A stretch of 64,000 nt of DNA from Flavobacterium sp. CF108 (GTDB lineage: Bacteria; Bacteroidota; Bacteroidia; Flavobacteriales; Flavobacteriaceae): positions 124,001 through 188,000 of the forward strand of contig NZ_FQWW01000007.1 in the NCBI RefSeq assembly GCF_900129795.1. Reading direction: 5' to 3'. The notes below the pieces were generated by a model. It did no database searches. It was not told the origin of the DNA and saw only the letters and a list, made by a program, of their open reading frames with translations. The first letter of the stretch is position 1. The number at the start of each line of letters is the position of its first letter. The position numbers and the translations under genes were made by a program. Of this stretch, positions 39,601 to 54,600 are shown one piece after another.

Positions 39601-42600
39601 CCTGTATTGGTTAACTGCATAAACTTGTAAACATCGTACCAGATTACGCCCATTTCTGCCGTAACGGTTTCTTTTTTAGGGTTGAATGTAATTCTGTTTA
39701 AATTTTTCATTGCAATTACAACACCGCCTTCATTCAGGCAGTAACCGGCAGCACTGTGTCCGCCGCCTTTTATTGAAAAAGGAAGATCGTTTGTAATGGC
39801 AAATTTTAATCCCAGTCTGACATCTTCAACTACGGCCGGAAAAATGATTAAACGCGGTCTGAACTGAATTCGTCCGTTATCAATTTTTATAACGTCTTCA
39901 TATTCTGAATCGCAGGGCTGAAGCACATAACCGCTCAGTTCACGAACTAATTCCTGAATTGCTGTTTCTATCATGATTTTTAGTTTTTGGGGTTAATTTT
40001 TATCTGGTAAGCGAATACACTTTTGACTGGTATTTTATATAAGAATCAAAAATGTACGTGTTGTCAATCATTCCGGCTGTTGCAGGAAAAAAATCTTCGT
40101 GCTTTTTGCTTGTCAGATAATCATCGTACGCTTTTTTACTTTCGTAAATAATAGAAACCGCAACATCAAAATTTCTAACAGAAACATTTCTTTTAATATC
40201 TGTTAAACCTCCGGTTGAAAACTGCTGAATTCCCGGATGTCCTGCTAAATATTCTACACAGATATCCGTAAACTTTTTAATGTTTTCCGGCGATTTATCT
40301 TTTAGAGAAAAATACAGGTCATGAAACATACTTTGCGGATAATTTCCATCGGCACCAATCGATTGTGGTTCAGATGAATTTCCTCCAATAATAAGATTGG
40401 TTACATAATAATCCATAACACGTCTTGTTGTGCCCGGAACCCATCTGTTTACATCAATTACGAATTGATTGTGTGCAGAATCATTTCCGTTATAGACATT
40501 AAAAGCATCTTCGTTTGCAAAAAGCTGATGCATGGCAATGTCATAATTAAGATCATTTTCAGGACGGATCATATCATCGGCTCGAACGCCAATCCAGAAA
40601 GAAATCATTCCAACAGATTCAGAAAGATATTGTCTTGCTTCGGCCATATAAGCTTCTACAATGCCTTGTGTATTACTTGTACCCAAATTGAAGTACGTGC
40701 TGTGCATCAACATAGGTGCGTTATTTGAATTTTCCATTTGAATTTTTTTAAATGTTTTTAGTTGATTTTCTTCAGAAATTATTATTGCTGAAGACGAAGT
40801 GTTGCTACTGAAATATGAGGCCATTTAATTTCGACAACGCTTCCATCTGGGGCAAAAACGGGGAAATCAAGGATTACGGTTTGTGTATACTGCAATTGAA
40901 GGAAAGAAGTTCCGTCTGCATTTTCAACAGTTTCGATCCAAAAAATTGCTGAAAGGCTGTTTGCATTGGCATTTACATTTACAAACGGAATGTTTGTAAT
41001 TCCGCCAACAGGAGCAGTTGCGCCCGGAGTTGCAACACCGTCAATAGGGTTTGCATCTAAAAAGATCACAACAGTTTTAGTAATGTTTTGTCCTTTAATG
41101 GCATTTTCTAAAAGAATATTCGGGTTCATAATTACTTCTTTTGCAATTCCCGGAGGCGGAACTGCATTTACCAATTGTGATAAATAAGTTTGGCTTGTGT
41201 CATTTACTCTTTTTCCGTTTACAATAAAGAATGGAGTAGGATCTGCCACTTCAAATTGTGGCGGACCGTTTACAGTAAAAAAAGTTCCCTGAGCTAGAAT
41301 TGAATCTCCGTGCGGAATTGAACCTAATCTGGCGATACTTGGCTGTACCGCCGGATCAGTGCCACTTGGAAGATTTAAGAATAATCCCGTTTCTAAATGA
41401 ATTCCGTTTTGACCGCTTGGAAGATTCACATCATCTACCTGTTGTAAATAATGTAAGCCTTGAAAAGCGATATCAGATTGTGCATTTCCACGGTTGATAA
41501 TATCACCTCCAATAGAATTGAAAGTAAAAGTTTCTGCCGTTGAATTTAATATGATTTTGAATTTATCAGCAGGCGGCGGACCCGGTTTTGCCTGATTCAT
41601 ATTTGGAACTTCAATTAAATTGAAACCTGGACCAACCCAGGTTCCTACTAATGTTTCTAATACACCAAGATCAACTGGTGCAGTTGTTACAGCTTCGGCT
41701 TTAAATTTTGATTGAAGTCCTTTGTTAACTGGTTTTGCTTCTAGCTTTTCTAAACCTGACAGGTTCAGATTTGCTAACGGATTATTTTGTTGTGATGCCA
41801 TTTTATTTTTTTTGAATTGATTTTGTTTTTTTGATGGGTTTATTTTTTCTTAGGATTTTAAAGTGCTTTTCGACTAAATCCCTGAATCTGAAATAATACT
41901 TCAGTGGTCATGAAAACATTTGGCGGTGTACTAAAATCGCTTAGAAATAAATCGCCGTAAGTTTTTACAAATTCAGTAAATATGGGACCGTTCACATGTT
42001 TAAAAAATGCGTCTTGGTTTTCATAAACTTCCCAAAAAATAACCTGACCCTGTGGCGGAGTCGGAAGGCTTTTTTGGTTGAAATCCGGAACGTGAACCAT
42101 ATACAATAAAGTTTCCGGTTCGTTTTCCTGAACATCTTTTGCCAGTTGAATCAAAGCTGTTTTTGCTTTTTCTTCATTTCCGGGCAAAATGGTCCATTTT
42201 GCTTCAAGTGGGTAATACATAGTTTTTTGAATTATTAGTTATTAGTTATGAATTATGAATTATGAGTTATAGCCATTGCCATTGAAATTGCGATTGCTAT
42301 TGTCATTACCATTGAAATTGCCATTTTTACACTTCTACATATTCAAAAGTTGGCCCTGCACATTCGCCATTTTCAAGCGGAATGTTTAGTAATTCCAGCG
42401 CTTTGTATTTAAGTTCATACATTACTGTAATTCCTTTAATAAGAAGTTCAGGTTCACCGCTCACTGCATCGTTAATTCCGTTTAGGAGCTGTACATATAC
42501 TTTGTTGAAGTCTTTTGCTTTTTCCAGCAATTCAGGATTTTTTTCATAATCTTTCATTTTTGGATTCGCTTTCATGTTATAAACTGATGACCAGCTTACC

Positions 42601-45600
42601 GTAAAAGGTTTTCCTGTTGGGATACTTTTTACAGGCATTTGAAAATTGGTATCATTGGCACTGTACATTCTTCCAAAACAGATTTCCTGAAACTTGAAAT
42701 AGTGTGCATATTCAATATCTTCTCCAAATAAAACCTGTTCTGTAGCAATAGTTCCGTCGATACCTTCACCTTGACCTACGATTTCTCCAATCGCTTCTTC
42801 AGCATCTTCATAATTTACAACTTTTGTGATTTTACCGCCGCTTCCGTAGTAATGTTCAGCAGTAATTTGACGGCTTGGATCTCCAATGAAAATACCATTC
42901 TTTGTTTTTTTCTTTGCTTCTTCATTTAAACGAAGTAAACCGTAACGAATCGCTTCATAAAACTGCCCAATACTATCAAAGTTTTTGGTAATAGGCGCTT
43001 TAGGATCAGAAGGTCTTTCGATTGTAGAAAATTCATCTAATGCTTCTCTGGAGAATTTTAAAAGATGAACTTCAAACGGAGGTGAACCTTTTGGAACTTC
43101 AGGAACAATGCCTCCCGGAAGCGGAGTAGGGTAGTTTGGAATAATATCTTTTACATTAAAAAGTTTATCTCCTTTTTTTATTGTTTTTGGATCTGTAATT
43201 GCGTTTAAAATATTGGATACCAAAACCATATGCAGCATTTCTTCAACCACAACACTTCTAATAAGAGCTGCCGCTTCGACATTACTTCCTTCTTTAATCG
43301 TGTAAAGTCCGCATAAATAAGGAGGAATTGTTGAAAGCTCTAATTTTAAAGCGGTTCTAAGAGAATCCTGAAGATGTTTCAAATCTTTGATGTAATTTTT
43401 TACATCTCTTTTAGACATTTTCAATGATGTTTTCAAGGTGCTTTTTTGGGCTATTGCAGGCGCATCGATATTGAATTCATTATCAGCAATAAAGGCATTA
43501 TCTGTAGCAACTGAGTAAACCTCTTCGTTAATATCCAGATCAGCAATTGGTTTAATTAGCTTTTGACGATTTGGATTGTTCTTTTGAAATAATTTATTTT
43601 CCATAATAGTTATTGTTCAAGTTGTTGAAGGATAGCTTCTGCCGCTTTAAAAGTTAGGGCAGACATAGTTAGAGTTGGGTTTGAAGTTCCTAGAGTCGGC
43701 ATATTTCCACAGCCAACCAAGTACAAGTTTTCGTGATCCCACGTACGCATATTGGCATCGACTACAGAATCTTCTTTTGAGAATCCCATTCTGTGTGTTC
43801 CTACAATGTGTCCTGCACCAGCAAAAGTGTAACCCTTGCCTTTGTAAGTCACATAATCAGCATCTGAAGCCGGATTGTAAGATGTAAAATCTTCGATACC
43901 GCATTGGCTGAACAATTGCTCAGAAACAATTCCTGATGCTTCAAAAGCTTTCAGCATATATTCTGTCGCTTTATAATAAATTATAGGTCTGTAATTGCCA
44001 ATATTATCTTTGTATTGCGGATCAATTCTTACACGGTTTTCAGGATCCGGAGCTTGCTCGCATTCGAAATGAGTAAAGAATTGTCTCGTAACCAGATTTT
44101 CGATTTTAGCGCGAAGTTCTTTTCCAATAATACCTTCATTTACTGCATTAATAACATCTGTTGCAGGTGAACCAGTTGGCCATGCCCAGCCCCAGTTGTC
44201 CAGTGGTAAAATCCAGGCGGCATGATTTTTACGAAATTCTCCATCTCTAAAAGTTGGAATGTTAGAAGTAGAACCCGGACCGCGATACGGATAAATAGGA
44301 TCTTTTGCTAATCCCCATCTTAAAACCGTCATGTGATCCATTAAATTACGTCCAACTTGGTCACTGCTGTTTGCTGCTCCTGATGCTAATAATAATTTAG
44401 CATTTTCAATAGCGCTGCAGGCCATTACATACAATGTTCCTTTTGCAGTATGGGTCTCGTATGAAGAAGAACTTCCTTTAACGTACGTTTTGTATTCAAC
44501 GCCGTTAATCCAGTTTGAAGTTTCGTTGATTAACAATCGAGAAGCAACGGATTGTGTTTTTACGACAAGATTTCCCATGTCGCATTTTCTGAATGTTTTT
44601 AAGGCATTGTATTTTGCCTGAACCGGACAAATAGGTACACAGCTCGCATTTCCTTCGCAGCGCTGCCCTGTATATTGATCCCAGTTTGAACCAACCGGAT
44701 CATATTCTCCGGGTTGATTTTTGATAATATCTAATTTTTTTGAACCTGGATTCCATTCAACGCCGCCAATATTGTAATCAAGATTTGGGATTGAATTTCG
44801 TCCTTGCGGAGTACTGATACAAGTTAATTTATAGTCTTTACCGTTAAGTTTAATGTTATTGTTCTTATCAATTACCTTTTTCATTACGCCGTCAAGGTAA
44901 CTTGTTGGAATACCTTTCATTGGAAACACGTAATCTTTACCAAAAATGTTTTTTTGTTCGATAGGATAATGCTGATCTTCTACATTTCCTGAAACACCAA
45001 TTTCGTTTTCGGCCATTTGATAATATCGGGACATATCTTCATACTTAATTGGCCAGTCTACACCAACGCCGTATTTAGATTTCATTACAAAATCGTTTGG
45101 CAGCATTCTAAGTGTGGTTCCAAGCCAGTGTAAAGTTGTTCCTCCAGGTGCTCTCGTATTATCACTTGCAAAAGGAAGCGGTCCCATTTGTACCAAATAA
45201 CCTTTTGTTGAAGGTCCGTTTTTTGGGATTTTCTGAATATCAAGAACATTAATTGAAGGCGCATCTTTGATATTCGGGTAAGGTGCATTCGGAACTTTTG
45301 CAGAAGCATTATAAAACGTATTAAGATAATCCTGATAGTTTTTATAATTAGCATCCTGATCCATTGCTAAACCTGCAGAAAGACCTGCTTCGAGCATTAA
45401 AACTTTCTTACCAGCATTAGTAAGAACCTTTGCTATTATTGATCCGGCAATACCAGAACCAACAATTACTACATCATAATTATTTTCCATTTGATTACCT
45501 TTTTGTTATGAATTTTTTACTGTAAGCGGACGTTCTGCCCATGAGCCGTAACCCGGTTGTTTTGCTCCCGGCGGATGTGTATGCGCGGCATTCCACATAA

Positions 45601-48600
45601 GCCCCTGAATGTAAGAAGCTGATGATATTACTTCGCTTCCCCAGTTTCCGGTATACCAAAGGATAATGATGTTTTTTGCCAATCCGTTATAAGCAGAAGC
45701 AGCCATGAATTGTGAGGCTAAAGTGGCTTCAATGTTTTTTTTGGACTTGTCATTTAAAAGCACATGAACATCAAGAAAGAAATAATCGATGTCTTGTTTG
45801 TCTGTGTTTTTCTGGATCGTGTTGTAATAGGTTTCCAGCATTCCGGTAGCTTTGAGTTCAGTTTTACTGAAACCGGTTAAAAGTGCCGAAACCTCTAAAA
45901 AGAGTTTTGTTTGGGAATTAGGTTCCATGGTGTTAGTTTTTTGGGAATTAAAGGGTTAAACATTGTTTTTGTTAATTAGTTTTTGATGTAACATGTTTAA
46001 GTCCAATATGCTAACGTTGTACCTTGAGTATAGATGCGATGATTCCTCCAGACGTAAAAGCAAGCTTTTACAATTGGCTGTTCCCGCAAGTTTTGAAGCG
46101 AAAGTATTAGTAGCGTTACTTTGCTTCGACACAGTAGTAGTAGTTTTGATATTGAGCCTTGTTTTTTCTACTAAAATTACTGGAGATATAAAACGGCTAT
46201 TGATAAATTGACACAGGAGTAAGATTTTATGTCATAAAAGCGATAATTTTTGGTATTAAAACTTTTATAATGTTAGATTAGATGTTAAAAGTTTGAAAAA
46301 TTAACATTAGCTTAAAGATTATAACATATTGAAATTGAGTTTTCTATACTGTTTTAATTAGTATCGGATGTAAAAAGAGTTTTTATTCTACTGAATTATA
46401 AGCATAAAAAAACTCCCAAATTGCTTTGGGAGTCTTTATTTGAGAATTTATTTATTCTGAGAATAAAATCCAGATTAAAGTTTATTCGTTTTGGTATCAA
46501 CAATTTTACTGACTCTAAATACTAAAAAGATAGTAAGCAACATAATTCCCGAAGCAGTCATTGCCAGAATATCATAATGTTCTAACGGTGCATAACTGTC
46601 TTTTTGGTAAATGATTAATCCGGCAATTACAGCGCCAAAACCTCCGGCCATTTGCTGTAAAGAAGAGTTAATACTCATAAACGCACCACGATCCTGCGGA
46701 TCTGGAATGGCAGAGGTTAAAGTCGTTGACGGAACCATTCTGCTCATGATTGTTGCCATCATAAATACGTTGATAAGCAATACAATGTAAAATGGAGTTG
46801 GGCCAAATTGAGCATAAATGTTGATTAAAATCACCGCAGATACAGTTGCAAATGCAAAGATTTTAAATTTATTTACCCTGTCACTCAGTTTACCAATAAA
46901 CGGCATTGTAATTAAAGTAGCAATTCCGGTAATCATGAATAATAAAGGTAACTGCTCATTAGTTACTTTAAGGTTGTTGATAGCAAACGCACTACCAAAA
47001 GGCATCATCATAAAGCCTCCAATAGAAAGCAAGGCAGTAGCTAAAAAACCAACCTGATAATTCTTTTTAGAAATAGTATGATACAAATGCATCAAGGCTG
47101 TTTTTTCTTGTTTCAACTGTAAATGCTCTGTAACAGGTTTTAATTTTGCATATAAAATAATGGTAATAATAGCCGCCATTGCTGCGATCCATAAAAACGG
47201 AACGTGCCATCCCCATGCATTTGCAATGTATAAACCTATTGGGATTCCAAGAACCTGACTAACGCCAAATCCCATTTGAATAAATCCCATTACTTTTCCT
47301 CTTTGCTGCAAGCTGAATAAATCGGCAACAATAGCAAGAGAGATTGAACCAATTACACCGCCAAATAATCCGGTGAAAACACGCGCTGCAACTAACAGAA
47401 AAAAGTTGGGTGCCAGGGCACAGAATAAAGTCCCGATTGTAAATCCGATGTAAAAGAAAAGTAACAATTTTTTTCGGTCAAATTTATCTGCAAAACCAGC
47501 TGTCAATAATCCGGAAATCCCGGCACTAAAAGCATAAGCAGAAACGGCAATACCAAATTGAGAAGCCGTTATTTTTAAAGTTTTAATCATAATATCTCCA
47601 AGCGGCGACATTACCATAAAATCAAGCACAACTGTAAATTGTGTCATGGCTAAAAGAAATATAACCAGTTTTTGATAGCCATTAAAACTGGGTGCGATAG
47701 TTTGTTTTTCGTTCATATAATTATTGTAGTTCTTTGCAGTCAAAATTGTGAAAATTCAATAAATCAATAATTTGGGCTGCGTTTAGTTTTTCGCTTATAA
47801 TTCTCAATACACAATCAACATCTTCCTGATCAATAGACCATTGAAGTATAGATTTGTTTGCGTTTAAAAACGTTGCGATTTTGTTTTTACTTGTCTCTGT
47901 TTTTATATTAGTAGCGAATATCAATACATTCATAACATAAAATTTAAGGTGTTAATGCCTTTATCACGAGTCTAAAAGCTTCTTGTTGTATTTCATTTGT
48001 TAATTGAAATGGAGTGGTACCTCCAAGTCCTTTACCTTTTTCATGAAAACGAAGTAAATTGTACAACGGGCCATAAGCAATACTCCAGAATACCTCCTTT
48101 GATACTGGTACTATTTCTTTTCTTTCAATTGCCCGATGCAAAAATTTCGTCATGATTTCTTTGAGTTCAATCAAACTTTCGTTAACGATATGTTCGCCAT
48201 AATTTGAATTTTGGAGAATTTCCCAACAGGCAATTTTATCAGTGTTTTTCAGCATAAACTCTGATCTGTTTTCCCATTGCTTGGCGAGACCTTCTACAAA
48301 AGGCATATCTGGTGAGAAATCTTTAAGCGAACTTTTAAAGAAGTAAGTGCCCATTTCAGTTCCAATTTTTTTAATCAGATCTTCCTTGTCGGCATAATAA
48401 ATATAAAGCGTCGCTACAGAAATCCCGCACTCTTTGGCAAGTTTGTTCATTGTAAAGCCTTCTATGCCATACTTTACAATCATTTCTATAGTTTTCTCTT
48501 TAACTAATTCTTCTTTATTAATATCTCTTGTTCTCAAAATGAAAAGGATTTTATTGAATTGACTCTGCAAAGATATAATAATAAGTGAACGTTTATTCAT

Positions 48601-51600
48601 TTATGAAAAATATTTTTCAAAAAATTTTAAAAAACAGCAAAAGCTGCTTCTCAATATAATTTTACTATTTTTACTCTTAGCAGCTATCATACAGAACAAC
48701 TGTTTTGTATGAAATACTGAATTGTTTTATTAACTTAATTATTTAAAAATGAGAAAAAACAACGATTTTGGTTTGTTAATACTTCGTATTACAATTGGAT
48801 TTTTAATGCTTTTGCATGGTATTTCAAAATTTAAAGGCGGTTTAGATTTCATCAGCGGAATGCTTGTTGAAAAAGGACTTCCGGGTTTCTTTGCTTATGG
48901 CGTTATCATAGGAGAAATTTTGGCACCAATCTTAATTATAATTGGTTTTAGAACCAGAATTGCGGCTTTGATTTTAGCTTTCAATTGTTTAGTTGCGGTT
49001 TTAATGGCACACAGTCAGGATATTTTAAAAATTAGTGATCACGGAGGCTGGGAATTAGACCTTCTGGGGTTATATTTCTTTACGGCAATTGCATTGTTTT
49101 TTACCGGAGGAGGAAAATTTGCAGCTTCAAAAAGCAATAAGTGGGACTAAAAACTCATTAAAATATAAAAATATAAAGCGGCCGTTTGAGCCGCTTTTTT
49201 TATGATTTTATTAGTAAGAAAGTCAGTAAAATCAAAGGCTGATAATAATTTGAATTCTAATGTTATTCTAATGTAGCGACGAAAATTTAGTTTTAACTTG
49301 CACCCTGAAATTTATTTTTTACGATGCTTAATAAAATTAAAAATAGCCTTTTATGTAAATGCCTTCAGGTGTTACTAATCGGCTATTTTTTAATGAGCAG
49401 TATTAATGTCTCAGCAACTTTCAGCCGAATTATAAAAGAAAATACTGAAACTCATTCTGTTAAAGGAATAGCGTGTACTCTTTTGAAGAAAATCTTCAAA
49501 TGCGACGGAATTCCCGAAGAACTGGACGACTATGAAACAAAAGATACTAAGACCACAAAACTCGCAAAAGGAATTGTGTTATTAGAATATCTGGTTCCTT
49601 TAGACGCATCTGTACCGGGATTTTATTTTCAAAATAACCTTAAAGGAAAAAACTATATAGACAATCCAATTTTCTCCTTTGGATTTCACGGTAAGATCCA
49701 TTTGCCTCCTCCACGATTTGTAATATAAGTATTTAGTTTTGATTGGATTATGGTAATTTTTGTAATCCTTAATGCGATATTTTTCGTAAATTAACATCTA
49801 TTAATCTTGTATTTATATATAAATCCATGACACCTTTAAAACGTTTTTATAACTTACTCGCGTTAGACAAACGTGACGTATACCAAATTATATTTTATGC
49901 CGCTTTTGCGGGTTTGGTAAACCTTTCCCTGCCTTTAGGAATTCAGGCGATTATTAATTTTATTCAAAGCGGACAGCTTAGTGTTTCGTGGATTGTGCTG
50001 GTTTTTTTGGTTACAATTGGAGTTGGCTTTGGTGGAATCTTAACCATTCTGCAGCTGCGAATTGTAGAAAATCTGCAGCAGCGAATCTTTGTGCGTTCGT
50101 CTTTTGAGTTTGCATACAGACTGCCTTTAATTAAGTTTAAAGAAATGTATTCTGAATATGCTCCGGAAAAAGCCAACCGATTTTTTGATACCCTTATGGT
50201 TCAAAAAGGAACAGCAAAACTTTTACTGGACTTTTGTACAGCTTTTTTGCAGGTTGGTTTGGGGATTATTTTACTGGTTTTGTATCATTCCTTTTTTACC
50301 GTAATCGGACTTTTATTTATCGTTATTCTGTATGTCATTTTTAAATTTTCTTATAAAGATGGTTTAGAAACAAGTCTTAACGAATCAAAGTTTAAATATA
50401 AAGTCGCGGCCTGGCTTCAGGAAATTGCACGTAATCGCGAGAGTTTCCGTAGAAAAGGCGGTTTCGATTATGCTTTAGACAGAAATGACGGTTATGTGAG
50501 TCATTATGTCAATTACCGTGAAAAACACTTTCAGGTAATGAAAAAACAATACATTCAGCTTACAATTTTTAAAGTAATTGTTACAGCTGCCCTTTTGTCG
50601 ATTGGTGGTTTTCTGGTAATTCACCATCAAATGAACATTGGGCAGTTTGTGGCAGCTGAAATTGTGATTGTATTGCTGATCAATTCCGTAGAAAAAATAA
50701 TCTTCGGACTGGAATCTTTTTATGATGTATTGACATCTTTAGAAAAAATTGGTCAGGTTACCGATATGGAAATTTCATGTATTCCAAAAACATCTGCTGT
50801 AACCGAAACAGGAATTACAATCGAGACCGAAAGTATTGCATACAATTATCCGGAACATAATAAAAAGTCGCTTAAAAATATTAACCTGAAAATAAATCAG
50901 GGCGAAAAGATCATTTTAAGAGGAACCAACGGTGCGGGAAAAAGTACTTTATTACGCTTACTTGCCGGATTGCTGGAACCAGAAGGCGGCGCGATGTATG
51001 TGACCGATAATTTCATGAACCGTTTAGACGAAGACACTTACAGAGCACAATCCGGTACACTTTTGCAGGGCGATACGCTTTTTGAAGGAACAATTAAGGA
51101 AAACATTCTTTTTGGAAATGAAACCATAAATAATGACGATTTAAAATGGGCTTTAGATAATGTGTGTTTAACGCCTTATATTAAAACTTTCCCGAACGGA
51201 CTGGAACATCAGATTCATCCGGGCGGACGTGAACTTTCGGCTTCAGATGTTCAAAAAATTCTTTTGGCCAGAAGTATTGTGACCAAACCTAATATATTAT
51301 TCCTTGAAGATCCGGTTGATAAAATGGACGAACTGACGTCGGGTAAAATTGTTGATTTTTTACTTGCCGAAGAAAATGACTGGACGGTAATTGTTACTTC
51401 TAAAAATGATGTCTGGAAGAACAAATGCAGCCGTATGATTACGATTGATGATGGAAAAATTATTAACGACATAAAGCTTTAATCATGCTTAATATATCAA
51501 AAGATAATAACGTACTTATAACGCCGGGTAAATACAAATCGATTACCGCCGTTGCCCGCAGACCGCACTATAAAATTTTAAACCGAGTAATTGTTGGATT

Positions 51601-54600
51601 TTTAATTTTCTGCATTGCCTGTCTTTTTCTTCCGTGGACACAAAATATTTCCGGAAGCGGTTCTGTAACAACTTTAAAACCAGATCAAAGACCACAGACT
51701 GTTCATAATGCCATTGCCGGAAGAATCGAAAAATGGTATGTACAGGAAGGGGATTATGTAAAAAAAGGAGATACGATTTTGTTTATTTCTGAAACCAAAG
51801 AAGATTATTTAGATCCGAATTTAGTTGGAAACACAAAAGATCAGGTTGATGCCAAAAAAATGGCTGTAGAATCGTATGCTGATAAAGTAAGTTCGCTTAA
51901 CGTTCAGGCACAGTCGCTTAATACGGAAAGAGAATTGAAACTGCAGCAGGCTCAAAATAAAATCAAACAAGCCCAGCTGAAAATTAAAAGTGACAGCATG
52001 GATCTTGAAGCGGTAAAAACGCAGTTAAGAATCGCAAAAACACAATTTGACCGTTCGACTGCATTGAATAAAGAAGGTTTAAAACCGCTTACAGATGTAG
52101 AACAAAAACGATTAAAACTGCAAGAATCTGAAGCGTATATTATTACACAGCAAAATAAACTTTTGAGCAGTAAAAACGAATTGATAAATGCAAGAGTAGA
52201 AATAAACCGCATCACGGCTGAATATTCTGAAAAAATATCAAAATCAAGAAGTGATAAATTCACCGCTTTAAGCACGCAATATGATACAAAAGCTCAGGTA
52301 AATAAACTGGAAAATCAATACGTAAATTACAGTATTAGAAATGGTTTGTATTACATAACAGCTCCGCAAAGCGGATATGTAAACCGTGCTTTACTGGCCG
52401 GACTTGGCGAGACAATTAAAGAAGGAACGCCAATTATCAGCATTATGCCGGCAAGTTATGATATTGCGGTTGAAACGTATGTAGATCCAATCGATCTTCC
52501 GTTGGTACATCGCGGTGCAAAAGTGCGTGTTTGGTTTGACGGATGGCCAAGAATTGTATTTTCTGGATGGCCGGGATTGTCATACGGAACTTTTGGCGGT
52601 AAGGTAGTGGCAATTGAAAATTTTATTAGTGCCAATGGAAAATATAGGGTTTTGATTTCACCAGATGGAAACAAAGATGAAAAATGGCCGAAAGAATTAA
52701 GCATTGGAGCAGGAGCGCAGAGTATTGCTTTATTAGAAACGGTTTCGGTTTGGTATGAAATATGGCGAAACTTAAATGGATTTCCGCCAAATTATTATAA
52801 GTCAGATGAAAAGGAGGCAAAAAATGGGAAAGACAAAAAATAAATTTAAAACTATAGTTCGACTGTTTTCTCTTTTGTTTTTATTCAGTTTTTCTGCTTA
52901 TAGTCAGGATTTTAATAAAGAAGAATTGAGTTACAGCGAATATTTAGGATATGTAAAAAAATACCATCCGCTGGTAAAACAAGCTAATCTTGAAATTAGC
53001 AATGCGCAGGCAGCGTTAATGCTGGCGCGCGGTGGTTTTGATCCGAAAATTGAAGTCGATTACAATAAAAAAGAGTTTAAAGGAACAGAATATTATTCGC
53101 TTTTAAACAGCAGTTTTAAAATCCCGACTTGGTACGGAATCGAAATTAAAGCTGGATTTGACGATACAGACGGACAATATTATAATCCGCAGAATCGTAC
53201 GCCGGATAACGGATTAACTTCTTTAGGAGTCAGCGTGGCGCTTGGGCAGGGAATGTTTATCAACCAAAGAATGGCAGATGTCCGAGAAGGAAAACTGCAG
53301 TTAAAACTAAGCGATGCACAGCGAAAACTGAGAGCAATTGAGGTTTTGTATAAAGCAAGCGAAGCTTATTTTGAATGGAGAAAAAGTTACAACGAGGCCG
53401 AACTTTATAAACGATATCTTGGTTTTGCAAGTACACGTTTTGCGGGAGTAAAAAAACTAATCGAACTTGGAGATTCTCCTGCAATTGACAGCGTTGAAGC
53501 CGGAATTACGGTTCGAAACCGGGAATTAAATGTTGAAAATGCAAATCTAAAATTAGCAAAAGCAAAATTGTATTTGTCTAATTATTTATGGCTTGAAAAT
53601 GTTCCTGTTGAATTGGGAGATATGGTGAAACCGGAAGAAAATCTAATTCTGACTTTAGAAGAAACCCTAAAAACAGATGCGATGATGGTCAATGTGGAAA
53701 CGTTAGATACGCATCCCAAAATTCAGGCTTTAGAAACTAAAATGTCGATGCTGGAAGTGAACAGACAATTGAAAGCCAATTCGCTGCTTCCAAAATTAAA
53801 TGTGGGTTATAATTATATTTCTGAGCCTTCTTATTTTGATTCTTTTAATGCTGATGATTATAAGTTTAATATAGATTTCAGCATTCCGATATTTTTGAGA
53901 AAGGAGCGAGGAAGCCTGAAAATGGCAAAACTTAAAATTCAGGATTTAAAATTTGATATTGAACAACAGAGACTGGAATTGAAAAACAAAATAAAAGCCC
54001 AGCAAACGGAAATTGCTTCTTTAAAAAGGCAGAAAAATGTAATTGACAATTTGGTAAAAGATTATGTAACGATGCTGAATTCTGAAGAGAAGTTGTTTTC
54101 CTTCGGCGAAAGCTCGATCTTTTTACTTAATTCGAGAGAGAATAATTTGGTAAGCGCAAAACTGTCTCAAATTAGTATTGAAAATCAGTTTTACATTTCA
54201 AATGCTGAGTTGTATAAAATATTGGCTAATCCCGATTAATTTGAATTTCCTAAAATAAAAAAAGCAGCAAAGATAATTTGCTGCTTTTTTTGCTTTAATA
54301 AGTAATTAGAATTTTGTTGCAAATTCTTTCGCAAAATCTTCCAGTTTTATTTTTCCGTCAACAGAAGCATTGCTTGATAAGAAATGTTCAATGATTTTTC
54401 CGCTTCTTAAACCAGTTCCCATTTCGGCATAAAGATTAGCAATTTCTTCCGGAATTCCTGCTTGTGCCATTCCTCCAAGAGCTTGTTCATCTGTAAATTC
54501 AACCCACGGTAATTCTGGTTTTGCAATTGCTGCACCCAAAACTTTTGCAGCTTCACCCGGAGTACGAACATCGCTGATAATATATCGGATATTTTTTCCT